Shown piece after piece: positions 54,888-62,994 of a stretch of DNA of 64,000 bases. Source of the stretch: Glaciecola blandensis (GTDB taxonomy: Bacteria > Pseudomonadota > Gammaproteobacteria > Enterobacterales > Alteromonadaceae); NCBI RefSeq assembly GCF_031846165.1, contig NZ_JAVRIE010000007.1, positions 62,001 through 126,000 on the forward strand, in the 5' to 3' direction. Under the pieces are notes generated by a model. That model had not been told where the DNA came from. It saw only the letters and a program-made list of their open reading frames with translations, and made no database searches. The position numbers were made by a program, and so were the translations under genes. Each line of letters starts with the position of its first letter. The first letter of the stretch is position 1.

Positions 54888-55966
54888 TATTCACCTGTTA
54901 CAGATAATTCAAACTTAACTGGGACACCACGTCTATATTCACTTAGGTCGACGTCTTTACCAGCAAAATTAATTTTTACGGTTTCTGGCGGGCACATATT
55001 CACTGAAATAGGTGGTACGCCGCTGACTGGCATCACTCTGCCTTTTACTTTTACGCCTACAGCCATAACTTCGTCATTTGCGTCAGTCACCTGTAACCAA
55101 CAGTCTTCTGAGAAAGTAAAAACAAGGTCTACAGTGCCATCGGAGTTCACTTCGTAGTCGCCATAATCGCTTGAGTCAAAAACGGCGATATCACCACTAT
55201 CTAGTACCGGATCATCATTACTGAAATCATCAGCCACTTTTTCAATTTGATCTTGCGCAGTTTCAACACCCTCGGTCACAAGGGCTGCTGCATCGTCTAC
55301 TATTGGTTCTGCTATATCTTCAGCTTCAGAAATGAAATCTGACGTTGTTGGACTTGTGTCGGTACTTTGCTGCACAACTTCTTGCTCGGTGACTTCTAAC
55401 TCATCTGGTAAATCGGCAGGAGGAAGCGCTGGCTCTTGCTCACGACTGAGGACATCCACTAATTCCCCCTCTTGCGCGCTAGCGTCTTCAGAGCTTGCAG
55501 ACGTGAACCAAGAAAAGCGTTCTAAAAATGGTTTATCCGAGGTTTCAGATTGTTGGAACCACCAAATAACCAAAGATGCTAAAACAAGAAAGATAATCAG
55601 GTAGGTGACCATCATCCACCTATCGTCGTTAGCTTGCCTAGCGACACGTTGAGAAAAACTCTGCAGTTTAGCTGGTTGTTTTTCCCCTTGGTGAAGTATA
55701 TCAAAGGCTTCTAGCAAGGGTTCTGATGGCATACCTAGTAATTTGGCATAAATACGCACGTAGCCTTTCGTAAAGGTGATTGATACGCCGGGTTTGTGAG
55801 TATCACTCTCGATATCTTGAATATTGTTTAGACGTAAATGAAGTCTATCGGCAACTTGCTGTTGTGATAGCCCCATGGCTTCTCTGCCTTGGCGCAGTTG
55901 CTGACCTGGTGTAGCTTTTGTCGACTCTGTCGCCGCTTCTTGTGTATTGCTATTTTCATCAGTCAT
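54887..55966 (-). CDS. rodZ: Cytoskeletal shape protein RodZ
   Basis: A 359-residue bitopic protein: N-terminal helix-turn-helix that binds MreB (LRQGREAMGLSQQQVADRLH), one membrane helix (about 117-138), an acidic Ser/Thr/Glu-rich linker, and a C-terminal periplasmic beta domain (DUF4115). It links MreB to cell-wall elongation. It overlaps the end of the TPR lipoprotein gene by 8 nt and ispG by 1 nt. Confidence 0.93.
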   Translation of the reverse strand: MTDENSNTQEAATESTKATPGQQLRQGREAMGLSQQQVADRLHLRLNNIQDIESDTHKPGVSITFTKGYVRIYAKLLGMPSEPLLEAFDILHQGEKQPAKLQSFSQRVARQANDDRWMMVTYLIIFLVLASLVIWWFQQSETSDKPFLERFSWFTSASSEDASAQEGELVDVLSREQEPALPPADLPDELEVTEQEVVQQSTDTSPTTSDFISEAEDIAEPIVDDAAALVTEGVETAQDQIEKVADDFSNDDPVLDSGDIAVFDSSDYGDYEVNSDGTVDLVFTFSEDCWLQVTDANDEVMAVGVKVKGRVMPVSGVPPISVNMCPPETVKINFAGKDVDLSEYRRGVPVKFELSVTGE

Positions 55967-57518
55967 TCGATTTTGGGTCCTTTACCCGCAGCTTCGTCCC
56001 TATTTGGATAGAAGATGCATCGTCTAGTTTGTTCCATTGCATAAGATACTTCATTTTAACGTTATATCTAAGTGAGATTTGATACAAGTTTTCCTTAGGT
56101 TTGACTATATGATAAACAGGTTTGTCTGCATCATCGCTATCACCCCTCTCTACAATTTGCGTACTTTCGCTTGCTGTCTCGTTTTGACTTTCAGCGACAT
56201 CGGTAATCACCTGCTTTGGTTCACTTTTTTCAAGCTCAGCAAGAGGCTCACTTGGCACCACTTGCGCAGGCTCTTCAACTGCTTGCTCTGCATTATCAAA
56301 TGCGGCTTCTAATTCGGCTTCACGTTTTGCTACTTCCTCAGCACTTAAGCTTGGCTTAGTCATGGCAGGAGCAGTCTTGGCAGGAACAGTTGCGGCAGGA
56401 GTACTTGAAGTGCTTTCCACATTATTTTTAAGATCTTCCTTAGGGCTTTGCGTTGCTTGTGTAGCTACTTGCGCTGCCACTTCTTCTGACTCGGCAGTCT
56501 CTTCTGTCGTAATCGGCACCTCAACAACCGCGGTTGGTGCTAATATCATCGCTTTCTTTTTCGGTGGCTCTGGGTTCGACTTTTCTTCTACTTGCACTAC
56601 TTCAGCGGCGCCATCCTCAGCTTGAGTCACTGCTGCACTTGGCTTATCTTCAACTTGCACTTGATTAGGTACAGGATCTGCCGTTCCTGCTGGGCCTGTT
56701 GGCTCAACGCTAACGCGTCTCTTTGACTTTACAGTAGCAACCGGCTGGAATTTACCCATTTGCTTCTTAAATAGTGCTGTATTGGGATGGTCAGGATACA
56801 TACTCTTCATAATCTCACCGTAAGACAGTGCAGATTTTGTGTCACCTAGGCCTTGCGCAATCTCATAGGCTAACCATAAGGACTGAGGCGAGACTTGTGA
56901 AACACGTTCATATTTCCATAAGGTTTTCTTTGCATCACCAAAATTCCCTTCTTGAGCCTGTAATTGGGCTAGCAAATAAAGACTCTTTGAGCGTGTAGGT
57001 TGATGGTTTAAGGCAGACTGAAAATAAGTCAGAGCCTCATCAGACCGACCTTGATCTTGGGCGCATATTGCCAGATTCTCATAGGTTTCTGCCGTTGATA
57101 CATAACTCTTATTATTTACCGCGCGAAGGAAGTAAGACTTGGCTCTTTCGTATTTCCCTTGCTCACATAAAAAAGCACCATAACTGTTAATAATATCAGC
57201 GTTCTCCGGGCCATATTTCAGTGCGCGATCGTAATATTCATTGGCCAAACCCAGTTCATCAACTTGCTGGTAGTAAAAAGCCATCGCAAAGTTAGCATTT
57301 GCCGATCTGGGAGAGAATTCCAGAGCCTTATCTAGGTTAGCTTTCGCTTGCGCAAAATTCCCGTTATTTAAATAAGTGAGTCCAAGACTGACGCGTGTCT
57401 TTGCCGCTTCGTCGTTATTAATTGCTTCGGCGCCCGCAAAGGCAGGGTCACGAGGTTCAGATACACAGCCCGCTAAGGTCGCGCATACAACAAACATTGC
57501 GATCAATTTTTTCAACAT
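55959..57518 (-). CDS. Type IV pilus TPR lipoprotein PilW/PilF with C-terminal LysM domain
   Basis: A 519-residue lipoprotein: lipobox LAGC (Cys18), a TPR array at about 40-250 typical of PilF/PilW, which helps the PilQ secretin assemble in the outer membrane, then a long Thr/Glu/Pro-rich linker, and a LysM domain at about 470-515 (YHIVKPKENLYQISLRYNV). LysM binds peptidoglycan. PilF is normally about 250 residues without LysM, so this is an extended form. It lies between rlmN and rodZ, the conserved position. Confidence 0.88.
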   Translation of the reverse strand: MLKKLIAMFVVCATLAGCVSEPRDPAFAGAEAINNDEAAKTRVSLGLTYLNNGNFAQAKANLDKALEFSPRSANANFAMAFYYQQVDELGLANEYYDRALKYGPENADIINSYGAFLCEQGKYERAKSYFLRAVNNKSYVSTAETYENLAICAQDQGRSDEALTYFQSALNHQPTRSKSLYLLAQLQAQEGNFGDAKKTLWKYERVSQVSPQSLWLAYEIAQGLGDTKSALSYGEIMKSMYPDHPNTALFKKQMGKFQPVATVKSKRRVSVEPTGPAGTADPVPNQVQVEDKPSAAVTQAEDGAAEVVQVEEKSNPEPPKKKAMILAPTAVVEVPITTEETAESEEVAAQVATQATQSPKEDLKNNVESTSSTPAATVPAKTAPAMTKPSLSAEEVAKREAELEAAFDNAEQAVEEPAQVVPSEPLAELEKSEPKQVITDVAESQNETASESTQIVERGDSDDADKPVYHIVKPKENLYQISLRYNVKMKYLMQWNKLDDASSIQIGTKLRVKDPKSND

Positions 57519-57536
57519 GTTAATCTCTTTGTTTTC

Positions 57537-58694
57537 TTATTCAGTCATTTTTACCGAAATTGGCAATCCATTCATCTGTTTTTTCAACAATCTTTTAGTC
57601 CGGTCTACAACATCACCCACCAACTGGCCACAAGCTGCATCGATATCATCTCCGCGTGTTTTTCTGACTACAACAGTAAAACCATATTCCATGAGGACTT
57701 TAGCAAACCTATCCATTCTTGAATTACTTGAGCAAGTATAAGGTGATCCTGGGTAAGGGTTGAACGGGATCAAATTAATCTTGCTTGGTGTATCTTTTAA
57801 CACTTTGGCCAACTCGTGCGCTTGGTCAGTACTATCATTAATATGACTCAACATCACATATTCTACTGTGACTTTGCCTTGGTTCGCTTTTGATTTCGCT
57901 AAGTAGCGACGAACACCCGCTAAAAACTCCTCAATTGGGTACTTTTTATTTACTGGCACTATTTCGTCACGCAAAGTGTTATCTGGTGCGTGCAAGGATA
58001 TTGCTAGCGCTACGTCGATTTGGTCACCCAGCATATCTAAAGCAGGAACTACGCCAGAAGTACTTAAGGTCACACGACGTTTTGACAAGCCAAACCCAAA
58101 ATCGTCCAACATAATACGCATAGCTGGAATAACATTTTTAAGATTGAGCAGCGGCTCTCCCATTCCCATCATAACGACATTCGTAATAGGGCGTTGAGAG
58201 GTGTCTTTGGACAAACCAATAAAGGTAGCAACTCGCCACACTTGGCCAATAATTTCCGCTACCGACAGGTTGCGATTAAACCCTTGTTGTGCAGTCGAAC
58301 AAAAAGTACATTCTAAAGCACAGCCGACTTGTGAAGACACGCACAGTGTGGCGCGGTCAGTCTCTGGGATCCAAACTGTTTCGACCTCTTGCCCACCGTC
58401 CAGTAGCAGAGCAAACTTAATTGTTCCGTCAGAGGCTTGTTGATGCTGAGAAATGACAGGCGCTTCAATATGGCAACGACTTTTTAATTTTGCGCGAAGG
58501 TCTTTATTAAGGTTCGTCATTTTATCGAAGTCAGATTCACCCGCTTGGTAAATCCACTTCATTAACTGATCGGCCCTGAATGGCTTTTCATTGATAGAAG
58601 CAAAAAAGTCACGCAATCCCTGACGATCAAAGTTCAATAAATTGACTTTTTTGTCTGTTGCTTCAATAACTTCATTTTGGGTGCTTGCGGACAT
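57537..58694 (-). CDS. rlmN: Dual-specificity RNA methyltransferase RlmN
   Basis: A 385-residue radical SAM enzyme that makes m2A2503 in 23S rRNA and m2A37 in some tRNAs. The 4Fe-4S ligands are Cys125, Cys129 and Cys132 (GCALECTFC); the methyl-carrying and acid/base cysteines are Cys355 and Cys118, all at E. coli positions. First gene of the run rlmN-pilW-rodZ-ispG. Confidence 0.97.
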   Translation of the reverse strand: MSASTQNEVIEATDKKVNLLNFDRQGLRDFFASINEKPFRADQLMKWIYQAGESDFDKMTNLNKDLRAKLKSRCHIEAPVISQHQQASDGTIKFALLLDGGQEVETVWIPETDRATLCVSSQVGCALECTFCSTAQQGFNRNLSVAEIIGQVWRVATFIGLSKDTSQRPITNVVMMGMGEPLLNLKNVIPAMRIMLDDFGFGLSKRRVTLSTSGVVPALDMLGDQIDVALAISLHAPDNTLRDEIVPVNKKYPIEEFLAGVRRYLAKSKANQGKVTVEYVMLSHINDSTDQAHELAKVLKDTPSKINLIPFNPYPGSPYTCSSNSRMDRFAKVLMEYGFTVVVRKTRGDDIDAACGQLVGDVVDRTKRLLKKQMNGLPISVKMTE

Positions 58695-58835
58695 TTTATT
58701 ACCTTGAATTTAATTGCATCACTGTCGAGCTGTATGGCAAAACAAATCACTATGTTTCTACTATGAGCCCTTAATTACCATGATATACGTATTCGACAAA
58801 ATTTCAGAGTTTAATCGACTATAATTAGCGATAAA

Positions 58836-58862
58836 CTAAAAAAGGGAGCCGAAGCTCCCTTA
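58836..58862 (-). terminator. Terminator of ndk
   Basis: On the minus strand AAGGGAGC / GCTCCCTT closes a TTCG tetraloop and is followed by a T run; a strong intrinsic terminator 19 nt past the ndk stop. Confidence 0.88.
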
Positions 58863-58880
58863 GTATAACACTTCGTTTGC

Positions 58881-59312
58881 TTAGCGTGTGCGTGGGCAAA
58901 TTTCTTCGTCAGAGAAGAAGTAAGCAATTTCGCGGGCTGCAGACTCTGGCGCATCAGAACCGTGACAAGCATTCTCGTCAATTGATTCTGCGTAATCAGC
59001 ACGTAAAGTACCAGCAGCTGCTTCAGCTGGGTTAGTTGCACCCATTATTTCTCTATTTTTCACAACTGCGTTGTCGCCTTCTAAGACTTGAACCATTACT
59101 GGACCAGAAGTCATGAAGCTGACTAAAGCGCCAAAGAAAGGACGTTCGCTATGTTCTGCATAGAAGCCTTCCGCTTGCTCTTTGCTCATATGAACCATTT
59201 TTGAAGCAACGATGCGCAAGCCCGCAGATTCGAAACGGTTGTAGATAGCGCCGATAACATTTTTTGCTACTGCGTCAGGTTTAATGATTGAAAAAGTGCG
59301 TTCTAAAGCCAT
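58881..59312 (-). CDS. ndk: Nucleoside diphosphate kinase
   Basis: A 143-residue enzyme that transfers phosphate from ATP to other (d)NDPs through a phospho-histidine. The active His117 is in NACHGSDAPESA; the nucleotide-binding TFSIIKPDAV is at the N-terminus. It lies upstream of rlmN with its own terminator, as in many relatives. Confidence 0.97.
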   Translation of the reverse strand: MALERTFSIIKPDAVAKNVIGAIYNRFESAGLRIVASKMVHMSKEQAEGFYAEHSERPFFGALVSFMTSGPVMVQVLEGDNAVVKNREIMGATNPAEAAAGTLRADYAESIDENACHGSDAPESAAREIAYFFSDEEICPRTR

Positions 59313-59555
59313 GGTTAATTCTTCCAGTTTGCTATATTTTAAAAATTCGCGCGATTATAAAGAAGATAGACGTAAAAACCTACCCCTTCATTTAAATTTC
59401 ATTTACTTGTTGTAAGCGATAGTGAGCACACTTGGTGACCAAAGCTTGGAAAAAGACAGCGAGAACAGTGTGATAAGACCATACAGTAGATACTGAAACT
59501 GAACTAAAATACTTAGCTCGAGTATAAAGTTTTTTAGGGACATTGGGCACTCACA

Positions 59556-60197
59556 GTGAAATTATTGTTTTTAATCATAATGGCCGGTGCGCTTGCGTTT
59601 GATAGCAATGCGAAGAACACTCGCGCAGAAAACACGTTGCAAGGGGAAACTTCGAGTATGGAAACATCTAAGACCACAAAAAGGGTGAGTCAGATATTGT
59701 TTCAGAGCGAAAACGACATTGCAGCGTGGCGCAGAGTCAATGACTCGGTGATGGGCGGTGTTTCGCGCTCAAGTATGACAAATGAAGGCCAATATGGGGT
59801 ATTTTCTGGCACTCTTTCTTTGGATAACAATGGTGGCTTCGCCTCGGTGAGAAGATTATGGACGCCGACTGAAAAGGTGCCTAACACTGAACTTGGAACG
59901 AAAGGCAAACTCACTTTAAAAGTGAAGGGTGATGGTCAGTACTATCAACTTCGTTTTAGAACCAACCGATACTTGGATGGCGTTTCATATGCTAGTGGCT
60001 TCCAAACTAAAGCTAATGAGGTAACCGAACATAGCTTTGATTTAAACGATTTTGTGCCTGTATGGCGTGGGCGTCAGTTAAGAAATGTAGAAGCGCTAGC
60101 ATGGGAGGATATTGTTCAAATTGGCATCATGATCACTCAAAAACAGGAAGGTCCTTTTAAGCTGATGATTGATTCTGTGTCACTCGAGCTTCACTAA
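59556..60197 (+). CDS. CIA30-family (NDUFAF1-like) protein
   Basis: A 213-residue protein with a short N-terminal hydrophobic segment (likely signal or anchor) and a CIA30 beta-sandwich: W..VND.VMGGVS near residue 60, then GQYYQLRFRTNRYLDG and a C-terminal DFVPVWRGR. In mitochondria CIA30 proteins help assemble complex I; in bacteria they are widespread and their role is unknown. The start is a GTG with no strong ribosome site. It is alone, divergent from ndk. Confidence 0.82.
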   Translation: MKLLFLIIMAGALAFDSNAKNTRAENTLQGETSSMETSKTTKRVSQILFQSENDIAAWRRVNDSVMGGVSRSSMTNEGQYGVFSGTLSLDNNGGFASVRRLWTPTEKVPNTELGTKGKLTLKVKGDGQYYQLRFRTNRYLDGVSYASGFQTKANEVTEHSFDLNDFVPVWRGRQLRNVEALAWEDIVQIGIMITQKQEGPFKLMIDSVSLELH

Positions 60198-60221
60198 ACT
60201 ATCAACTTAAAAGCTATAAAC

Positions 60222-62105
60222 CTAAAAGTGATAGTCAACGTTTAATGCGGCTTGAGTGCGCCTAAGCTGGCCGATAGATGAACTCTCTAAGGAAGCGCTT
60301 ACCGTAAATGGCTGAGCAGATGGACTCCACGAGAACTCTCCTATCATCGTCTGTAAGGGTTTACTATTTTGAGTATCCAACTGATATGTGTATTCAACAT
60401 GCAATTTGGTATTACTCGCTAAATTAAAAATAGTGCCAATACGAGGTTCAATTGCAAATCGACCTTTATCTAGGTTGAAACCTAACGCCGTATCAAGCAT
60501 GCCAAAAACCATCACATCACGATGCAGTTTATAGGTTTTACCAAGTCCACCGGCAAGGGTGACAAACCCGCTATCATCTAGATAATCATTATACTCTTGC
60601 CTGTAGCCTAAGAAAAAATTGCCTGACAACTCTGAATGCATACTGGTGCTTGGCACAAAAGAAGAGACTGAATACAAGGAGAATGAGCGCAACTCAATGT
60701 CACTGTTATCGAGTCCTATTCTTAATGTGGCTTCTGCTATCTTCAACTCAGACTCAGAAAAGAACTGTTTATTTCCAGTTCGCATACGGTGACTGGCTGG
60801 TAAATAACTCAAATCAAGATATTTTGTTCTCTCGTTTATTTTCTTATTGTCGATTACAACCAGCGAGCTGGTAAAGACTGAGTCCTGTTTGGCATCAATC
60901 GGATTTTTATATTGACTAAAATCAATCGCTAGCTCGGCATCAAGTTCCTGCTCATCTCGATATATTTGTAAGGAGCCTAGCGCACTGCTCGCTTTCTCAG
61001 TAGCCATCACTCCTTGGCTTTCTAAATGTGTTATTACACTCTCGGCATATTCCAGTGACAAGGCTTTAAGCCTGGTATCTTGAATATTATCGATAGATGA
61101 GATTAATTGTATTTCAGATTGAATATTAGCTGAAACCTCTTGGCTAATCTCGTCACCCAACTCTTGTTGTAAGAGTTTGGCTTCCCATTTATTTGCCAAG
61201 GTAACTGTTGTTGATAGCACTAAATCACGCGCATTAATCGCTTTTACCACGTCACTTGGTGTCACAAATAAGCTTTCTGACTGTTTAAGCTGACTATCGC
61301 CTAATGAAAGAATGTATAGAGTTAAGGTGGCACAGTTATAGCTTTGAAAAAGGTACTTTATATCAATACCTTTCAACTCCCAGATATGCAGCTGAATTAA
61401 CTGTTTAGAAAAGGCATCATATTCTATCTTGTACTCAAACACATTTCGCTGCTCTTGTGCTGAATAAATAGCAAGGTCTTGTTCATACTGACGCACAATG
61501 AAAAAACCATCCATGCCCCCGATAAGCCCGTCATACACAAGTCGGAGAGGGTTAAATGTGTCATATTGTGTAAAAAACGAAACAGAATGGGCAACCTCAT
61601 TATTGTTGTCGTTTCGTCCTTCTGCTTTCAAAAATACATGACCCATCATACTAGAGGCTGATGAGAGAACTTCACTAGCATAAATGACAGATAGCTTGTC
61701 ATAAGGCACCTTATCTAAATACCGCGCAAATTCAGTGCATCGCAACGTGGCATCTTTAGGCGTAGATAAGGAAAAAAATTGTGATAAAAATAAATGACGC
61801 GCTGGAAAACGGCAGTAAGACTCTAGTGGCGCTGAGCGAAAGTAGCGCAAGCTTTCCTGCATTTCGTTTTGGAGACTAAAGTTTTGGTAGCTCAATAAAA
61901 ATGATGGGTCACTTATACGCTGGTGACTATTGCTAACATGTAACAAAGTAGCCCAAGTGTCGCTTTCCGCTACTTGATTTATAAGGTCTTGTGAATCGAT
62001 AGGCTCTTTTGTTGCCGACTGTGTCTTAAATGAAACGAAAAACAGGAAGACTAGAAAACAGAAAGCTGGCAAAAGCCAGCTTTCAGGGTGCAATATCTTA
62101 GGCAC
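60222..62105 (-). CDS. Lnb N-terminal domain (DUF4105) outer-membrane protein
   Basis: A 627-residue exported protein. After a hydrophobic signal it has the DUF4105/Lnb N-terminal periplasmic domain (SSASSMMGHVFLKAEGR; HSVSFFTQYD; YNCATLTLYILSLG), a family related to papain/NlpC-type hydrolases and named after lacto-N-biosidase. The C-terminal ~200 residues alternate beta strands and end in an aromatic residue (VDYHF), like an outer-membrane barrel. The GTG start has a poor ribosome site, and a strong hairpin sits inside the first codons. It follows the small lipoprotein gene by 3 nt. Confidence 0.75.
   Translation of the reverse strand: MPKILHPESWLLPAFCFLVFLFFVSFKTQSATKEPIDSQDLINQVAESDTWATLLHVSNSHQRISDPSFLLSYQNFSLQNEMQESLRYFRSAPLESYCRFPARHLFLSQFFSLSTPKDATLRCTEFARYLDKVPYDKLSVIYASEVLSSASSMMGHVFLKAEGRNDNNNEVAHSVSFFTQYDTFNPLRLVYDGLIGGMDGFFIVRQYEQDLAIYSAQEQRNVFEYKIEYDAFSKQLIQLHIWELKGIDIKYLFQSYNCATLTLYILSLGDSQLKQSESLFVTPSDVVKAINARDLVLSTTVTLANKWEAKLLQQELGDEISQEVSANIQSEIQLISSIDNIQDTRLKALSLEYAESVITHLESQGVMATEKASSALGSLQIYRDEQELDAELAIDFSQYKNPIDAKQDSVFTSSLVVIDNKKINERTKYLDLSYLPASHRMRTGNKQFFSESELKIAEATLRIGLDNSDIELRSFSLYSVSSFVPSTSMHSELSGNFFLGYRQEYNDYLDDSGFVTLAGGLGKTYKLHRDVMVFGMLDTALGFNLDKGRFAIEPRIGTIFNLASNTKLHVEYTYQLDTQNSKPLQTMIGEFSWSPSAQPFTVSASLESSSIGQLRRTQAALNVDYHF
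62061..62084. repeat. Perfect 10-bp hairpin at the start of the DUF4105 gene
   Basis: GAAAGCTGGC / GCCAGCTTTC with a 4-nt loop, 25 nt past the lipoprotein stop and inside the first codons of the next frame. It could end or limit the lipoprotein transcript, or mean that the true start of the next gene lies further in. Confidence 0.7.
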
Positions 62106-62108
62106 GTA

Positions 62109-62468
62109 TTATTCAGCGCAAGAAATTTCTACTGAATCTGCGTAGTCCCACATTTTGCCAGTTACGCCGTCAGTCGTTGAACCGAGAAGTCCACCGATTA
62201 CGATGTTACCGAAAAATACAGGTGTTACGCTCTTTTCTACAACTGTTGCGTTATCACAACCAGCAGTTTTAGTTTTTACAACCTTGTCTTTACCATCGCG
62301 CAATACAACAACCATTCCTGGTGCAGTAACAGTCTTATCATCAATAGTTACTTCAGCAGGCTTATTGTTTGAAGTAGTTACGTTGATTGATTGTGATTCT
62401 GCAGTCATGACGCTTGCACAGCCTGAAGCCATCATTGTGGCACAAGCTAAAACTAATAATTTTTTCAT
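62109..62468 (-). CDS. Small lipoprotein of unknown function
   Basis: A 119-residue lipoprotein with lipobox ASGC (Cys17) and a compact beta-rich body ending TGKMWDYADSVEISCAE. A glycine-rich turn (FFGNIVIGGLLGSTTDG) is seen as in several small enterobacterial lipoproteins. The ATG at 62468 follows AAGGA. It probably shares a transcript with the DUF4105 gene 3 nt downstream. Confidence 0.75.
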   Translation of the reverse strand: MKKLLVLACATMMASGCASVMTAESQSINVTTSNNKPAEVTIDDKTVTAPGMVVVLRDGKDKVVKTKTAGCDNATVVEKSVTPVFFGNIVIGGLLGSTTDGVTGKMWDYADSVEISCAE

Positions 62469-62639
62469 TCTATTCCTTGAGTATGTATATCGTCGAGAAC
62501 TTCGACCCACAGGAAAATAATAGTTATGTAAAATTATGTCAAGATGATTTGTAAGATTAGTATGGCCTTGTGCAGTTAGCGCCTACTTATTGTACGAAAA
62601 CGCTAACAACGTAAAGTGCACCTTTGGGTTCTTGCAAAC

Positions 62640-62978
62640 CTAATGGTCTTCGCTTGCGTGATTAATAGTGTATTTCGGAATTTCAACCACTAGGTCTTCG
62701 TCTCGAATGATTGCTTGGCAACCTAAGCGAGAATCTGGCTCCAAGCCCCATGCTTTGTCGAGCAGGTCATCTTCCAGTTCATCCGTTTCACCTAAAGAGT
62801 CAAATCCTTCACGAATGATTACGTGGCAGGTTGTGCACGCACATACTTTTTCGCAGGCATGCTCGATGCCAATACCATTCTTCAGTGCAACATCAAGAAC
62901 AGATGTTCCTTTGTCACCCTCAAGTACTGCACCATCTGGGCATAATTCGGCATGAGGTAAAAATATAACTTGTGGCAT
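62640..62978 (-). CDS. fdx: 2Fe-2S ferredoxin of the ISC system
   Basis: A 112-residue adrenodoxin-type ferredoxin that feeds electrons to Fe-S cluster assembly on IscU. Ligands Cys42, Cys48, Cys51 and Cys87 (ACEKVCACTTC ... LGCQA) are at E. coli positions. It follows hscA by 16 nt, the usual isc order. Confidence 0.96.
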   Translation of the reverse strand: MPQVIFLPHAELCPDGAVLEGDKGTSVLDVALKNGIGIEHACEKVCACTTCHVIIREGFDSLGETDELEDDLLDKAWGLEPDSRLGCQAIIRDEDLVVEIPKYTINHASEDH

Positions 62979-62994
62979 GTTTTCTTATCCTAAT

